Shown here: one piece after another, positions 5,802 to 7,118 of the stretch
How the letters are laid out: each line of letters starts with the position of its first letter
How positions within the stretch are numbered: the stretch's first letter is position 1
Assembly (NCBI GenBank): GCA_044359885.1
Contig: JBIKLI010000234.1
Span: 1 to 7,118 of the forward strand
Direction: 5' to 3'
DNA: 7,118 nucleotides
Origin: CAIOSQ01 sp044359885
GTDB lineage: Bacteria; Pseudomonadota; Alphaproteobacteria; CACIAM-22H2
Translations under genes and position numbers: made by a program
The notes under the pieces: generated by a model
Told to the model about the DNA's origin: nothing
Seen by the model: the letters and a program-made list of their open reading frames with translations, nothing else
Databases searched by the model: none

Positions 5802-6010
5802 CAGCCGGATCTCCCGACGACGAAGTAGAGCGCGATCAGCGCCAGCGCCGCGCCCTGGGACACGACGCGTGCGCGCATCAGCCAGTTGCCCCAGCGGGCG
5901 TTGAAGGCGCCGCCGCGGGCCATGGCCACCAGCCCGCCGGCGAGGGACGCCAGGGCCGCCGCGATGGCGATCCCGACGAGATAGGGAAGGATTGCGACAA
6001 GGAACGACAT
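5801..6010 (-). CDS. Small two-helix inner-membrane protein (twin transmembrane / HIG1-like)
   Basis: The product has 69 residues. Two hydrophobic helices (about 4-30 and 50-66) flank a short positively charged loop, 'MARGGAFNARWGNWLMRARV' (30-49). The pattern GLxxMxRGGxxNxxxxNxLMRxRVxxQ is that of small alphaproteobacterial proteins annotated as twin transmembrane or HIG1-domain-like proteins, which I recall lying next to cobalamin adenosyltransferase genes. By the positive-inside rule the loop, with three or four Arg, faces the cytoplasm. Mitochondrial HIG1 proteins act on respiratory complexes, but a like role here is speculation. Its stop overlaps the pduO start by one base (TGATG), which argues for joint translation. 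The ribosome binding site at 6010 is weak. It starts 29 bases after the barstar-like gene. Confidence 0.8.
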   Translation of the reverse strand: MSFLVAILPYLVGIAIAAALASLAGGLVAMARGGAFNARWGNWLMRARVVSQGAALALIALYFVVGRSG

Positions 6011-6039
6011 GACGGGCGAACCTAGGGCGTTATCCCCCG

Positions 6040-6309
6040 TCAGGCCAGGGTGAAGGAGAAATCCGCGCGCTCGGCGGCAAGATCGGCGAAGACCGCGGCG
6101 ATGCGCCCGAAATCCTCGCCGAGCGCGGCACGCGCCCGGTCATGGTCGCGCCAGATCACCGCGAAGGGGCCGGGCATGTCGGTCCGCAGCACGTCCCACA
6201 ACGCGTCGAGATTGGGCACCGACCCGACCGGGAACCCGAGCTGGGCCGCGAGGCTCGCGAAGACCGCGCGGCGATCGGCCGTCGCGGCGTCGAGGATCGC
6301 GGTCTTCAT
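6040..6309 (-). CDS. Barstar-family ribonuclease inhibitor
   Basis: The product has 89 residues, the same size as Bacillus barstar. Barstar binds barnase one-to-one and blocks its active site with acidic residues. The core motif NLDALWD lies at 33-39, with Asp35, Trp38 and Asp39 at the same positions as in barstar. Trp53-Arg54 in 'VIWRD' and the C-terminal 'AVFADLAAERADFSFTLA' also match. Barstar Glu76 is Asp76 here, Glu80 is kept, the cysteines are absent, and barstar Tyr29/Tyr30 are replaced by Gly-Ser in a changed loop (PVGSVP before NLDALWD). The start is fixed at 6309: it overlaps the RNase stop as ATGA and has GAGGTG five bases upstream. The longer frame to 6516 reads through the RNase gene in another frame and is rejected. 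Having no signal peptide it stays in the cytoplasm, where it would protect the cell from RNase before or without export. Confidence 0.95.
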   Translation of the reverse strand: MKTAILDAATADRRAVFASLAAQLGFPVGSVPNLDALWDVLRTDMPGPFAVIWRDHDRARAALGEDFGRIAAVFADLAAERADFSFTLA

Positions 6310-6752
6310 CGCGGCACCTCGCGGAAGGTCTCGTAGTGATCGAGCGTCACGAAGATCAGGCCGTCCGAGGAGAACACCAGGCGGCGCGCGCCGCGCCGGC
6401 CGCAGGCGAAGTCGAGATCGGCCTCGCGCCAGGATCGGCCGCGCGCGTCGGGCAGGCGTCGTTCCCGGTTGTGGAAGCGGTCGCCGCCGATGATCCGGCC
6501 CGGCGCGACCCGGCACAGATCCTCGCCCGGCCGCCAGCCCAGGGCTTCCGCCTCGCGCTTGGTCACATAGCGCGCCGGCAGCGATCCCTCGGTCCGCAGG
6601 CTGCGGATCGTCGCGACGAAGCCGTCGACGTCTCGCAGCCGCTGCTCGCGCGCGAAGGCGGCGTATCGCGACGCGGCGTCCTCGGCCGCCACCGGCGGGA
6701 CGAGCCCGAGCCAGAGCGTGACGGCAAGCAGCAGCGCGAGCAGGCGGTGCAT
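6306..6752 (-). CDS. Exported barnase-type guanyl-specific ribonuclease
   Basis: The product has 148 residues: a signal peptide (MHRLLALLLAVTLWLGLVPPVAA, 1-23, in two parts of basic start and hydrophobic core), a linker and a full barnase/N1-type RNase domain. Motifs matching Bacillus barnase in order are 'LPARYVTKREAEALGW' (58-73), 'VAPGRIIGGDRFHNRE' (82-97), 'GRSWREAD' (105-112), 'RRLVFSSDGLIF' (123-134) and 'DHYETF' (138-143). Catalytic residues are all present: Lys65 (barnase Lys27), general base Glu110 (Glu73), Arg120 (Arg83), Arg124 (Arg87) and general acid His139 (His102). Expected activity is cleavage of single-stranded RNA after G. Cys80 and Cys117 align with barnase 43 and 80 and may form a disulfide. 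The frame could start at 6821, but that part overlaps the dehydrogenase gene and masks the signal peptide. ATG 6752 follows the dehydrogenase stop by 10 bases and lacks a ribosome binding site, suggesting low or coupled translation. Confidence 0.95.
   Translation of the reverse strand: MHRLLALLLAVTLWLGLVPPVAAEDAASRYAAFAREQRLRDVDGFVATIRSLRTEGSLPARYVTKREAEALGWRPGEDLCRVAPGRIIGGDRFHNRERRLPDARGRSWREADLDFACGRRGARRLVFSSDGLIFVTLDHYETFREVPR
6310..6320 (-). promoter_or_regulatory. Ribosome binding site of the barstar-like gene, inside the RNase gene
   Basis: On the minus strand GAGGTG (6320-6315) stands five bases before the inhibitor ATG at 6309, within the last codons of the RNase gene. It decides the start of the inhibitor and contrasts with the lack of any such site before the RNase start at 6752 (ACGCCACGCCC). 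Confidence 0.7.
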
Positions 6753-6762
6753 GGGCGTGGCG

Positions 6763-7118
6763 TCAGTTGCGCGCGGCGAGCAGGCCGCGGGCCACGACCT
6801 GCGCCTGGATCTCGGCCGCACCCTCGAAGATGTTCAGGATGCGCGCGTCGACCAGCAGCCGCGAGACGTCGTATTCCTCGGCGTAGCCGTTGCCGCCATG
6901 GATCTGGACCGCATTGTCCGCCGCCGCCCAGGCGGCGCGCGCGGCATAGAGCTTGGCCATGCCGGCCTCGATGTCGCAGCGCCGGTCGTCATCCTTCGCC
7001 CGCGCCGCCGCGAGGGTCAGTTCGCGCGCGATGGTCGTCTCGATCGCGATCGCCGCCAGCTTGTGGGCGACGCGCGGGAAGGCGGCGATCGGGCGGCCGA
7101 ACTGCCGGCGCGTGCGGG
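6763..7118 (-). CDS. Acyl-CoA dehydrogenase, C-terminal part (5' end outside window)
   Basis: Reading leftwards from the window edge, 117 codons in one frame end at TGA (6765-6763). The translation starts 'RTRRQFGRPIAAFPRVAHKL', the usual RxQFGxPIxxFxxV opening of the acyl-CoA dehydrogenase C-terminal helical domain. It continues through 'NAVQIHGGNGYAEEYDVSR' and ends '...ARILNIFEGAAEIQAQVVARGLL'. The Glu in IFEG is at the position of the catalytic base of most acyl-CoA dehydrogenases. FAD-dependent enzymes of this family desaturate acyl-CoAs and hand electrons to ETF, whose genes lie downstream. The 'HGGNGY...DARILNIFEGAAEIQAQV' ending is reminiscent of the branch containing methylsuccinyl-CoA dehydrogenase of the ethylmalonyl-CoA pathway. 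The substrate cannot be fixed from this fragment. The methionine at 6960 is internal, not a start. Confidence 0.9.
   Translation of the reverse strand, partial: RTRRQFGRPIAAFPRVAHKLAAIAIETTIARELTLAAARAKDDDRRCDIEAGMAKLYAARAAWAAADNAVQIHGGNGYAEEYDVSRLLVDARILNIFEGAAEIQAQVVARGLLAARN

Noticed and set aside
5802..6039. Cobalamin riboswitch upstream of pduO
   Set aside because: The upstream bases are coding (small membrane protein) and no B12-box-like conserved sequence is seen.
6310..6516. Longer start of the barstar-like frame
   Set aside because: The extra residues are an out-of-frame reading of the RNase gene; the barstar alignment starts exactly at the ATG at 6309.

Overview
The window is very GC-rich with GC-heavy third codon positions, and is gene-dense. 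The protein set suggests an alphaproteobacterium: ETF subunits close to the mitochondrial type, a PduO-type cobalamin adenosyltransferase coupled to a small two-helix membrane protein, a stand-alone BioY, and a PEP-CTERM protein. No rRNA, tRNA, CRISPR array, insertion sequence or integrase is visible. The assignment to this class is an inference from protein resemblance.

Left part (1-2459). The window opens inside the 3' end of a plus-strand TlpA/thioredoxin-like gene (1-189), followed by a probable hairpin terminator. A short exported protein built of a duplicated 40-residue unit follows (298-660). It converges on bioY (703-1299, minus), the biotin S-component, which stands alone without bioM or bioN. 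A 296-base divergent spacer with dyad symmetries separates bioY from a plus-strand secreted protein ending in a PEP-CTERM sorting signal (1596-2459).

Right part (2552-7118). All genes here are on the minus strand, so transcription runs from the right edge leftwards: acyl-CoA dehydrogenase (3' part), exported barnase-type ribonuclease, barstar-type inhibitor, small two-helix membrane protein, PduO-type adenosyltransferase, then a good sigma70-like promoter, etfB, etfA and 3-hydroxybutyryl-CoA dehydrogenase. Gaps inside each group are tiny or are overlaps (ATGA, TGATG). The metabolic genes fit together: an acyl-CoA dehydrogenase passes electrons to ETF, the hydroxyacyl-CoA dehydrogenase acts in the same short-chain acyl-CoA chemistry, and the adenosyltransferase makes the coenzyme for B12-dependent acyl-CoA mutases, as in a propionyl/methylmalonyl-CoA or ethylmalonyl-CoA route.

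The most striking feature is the barnase/barstar pair (6040-6752) embedded in this metabolic gene run. The RNase keeps the barnase catalytic residues, carries a signal peptide, and has two cysteines at the positions where a disulfide was engineered into Bacillus barnase. The inhibitor gene overlaps it by four bases and has a much better ribosome binding site than the toxin.
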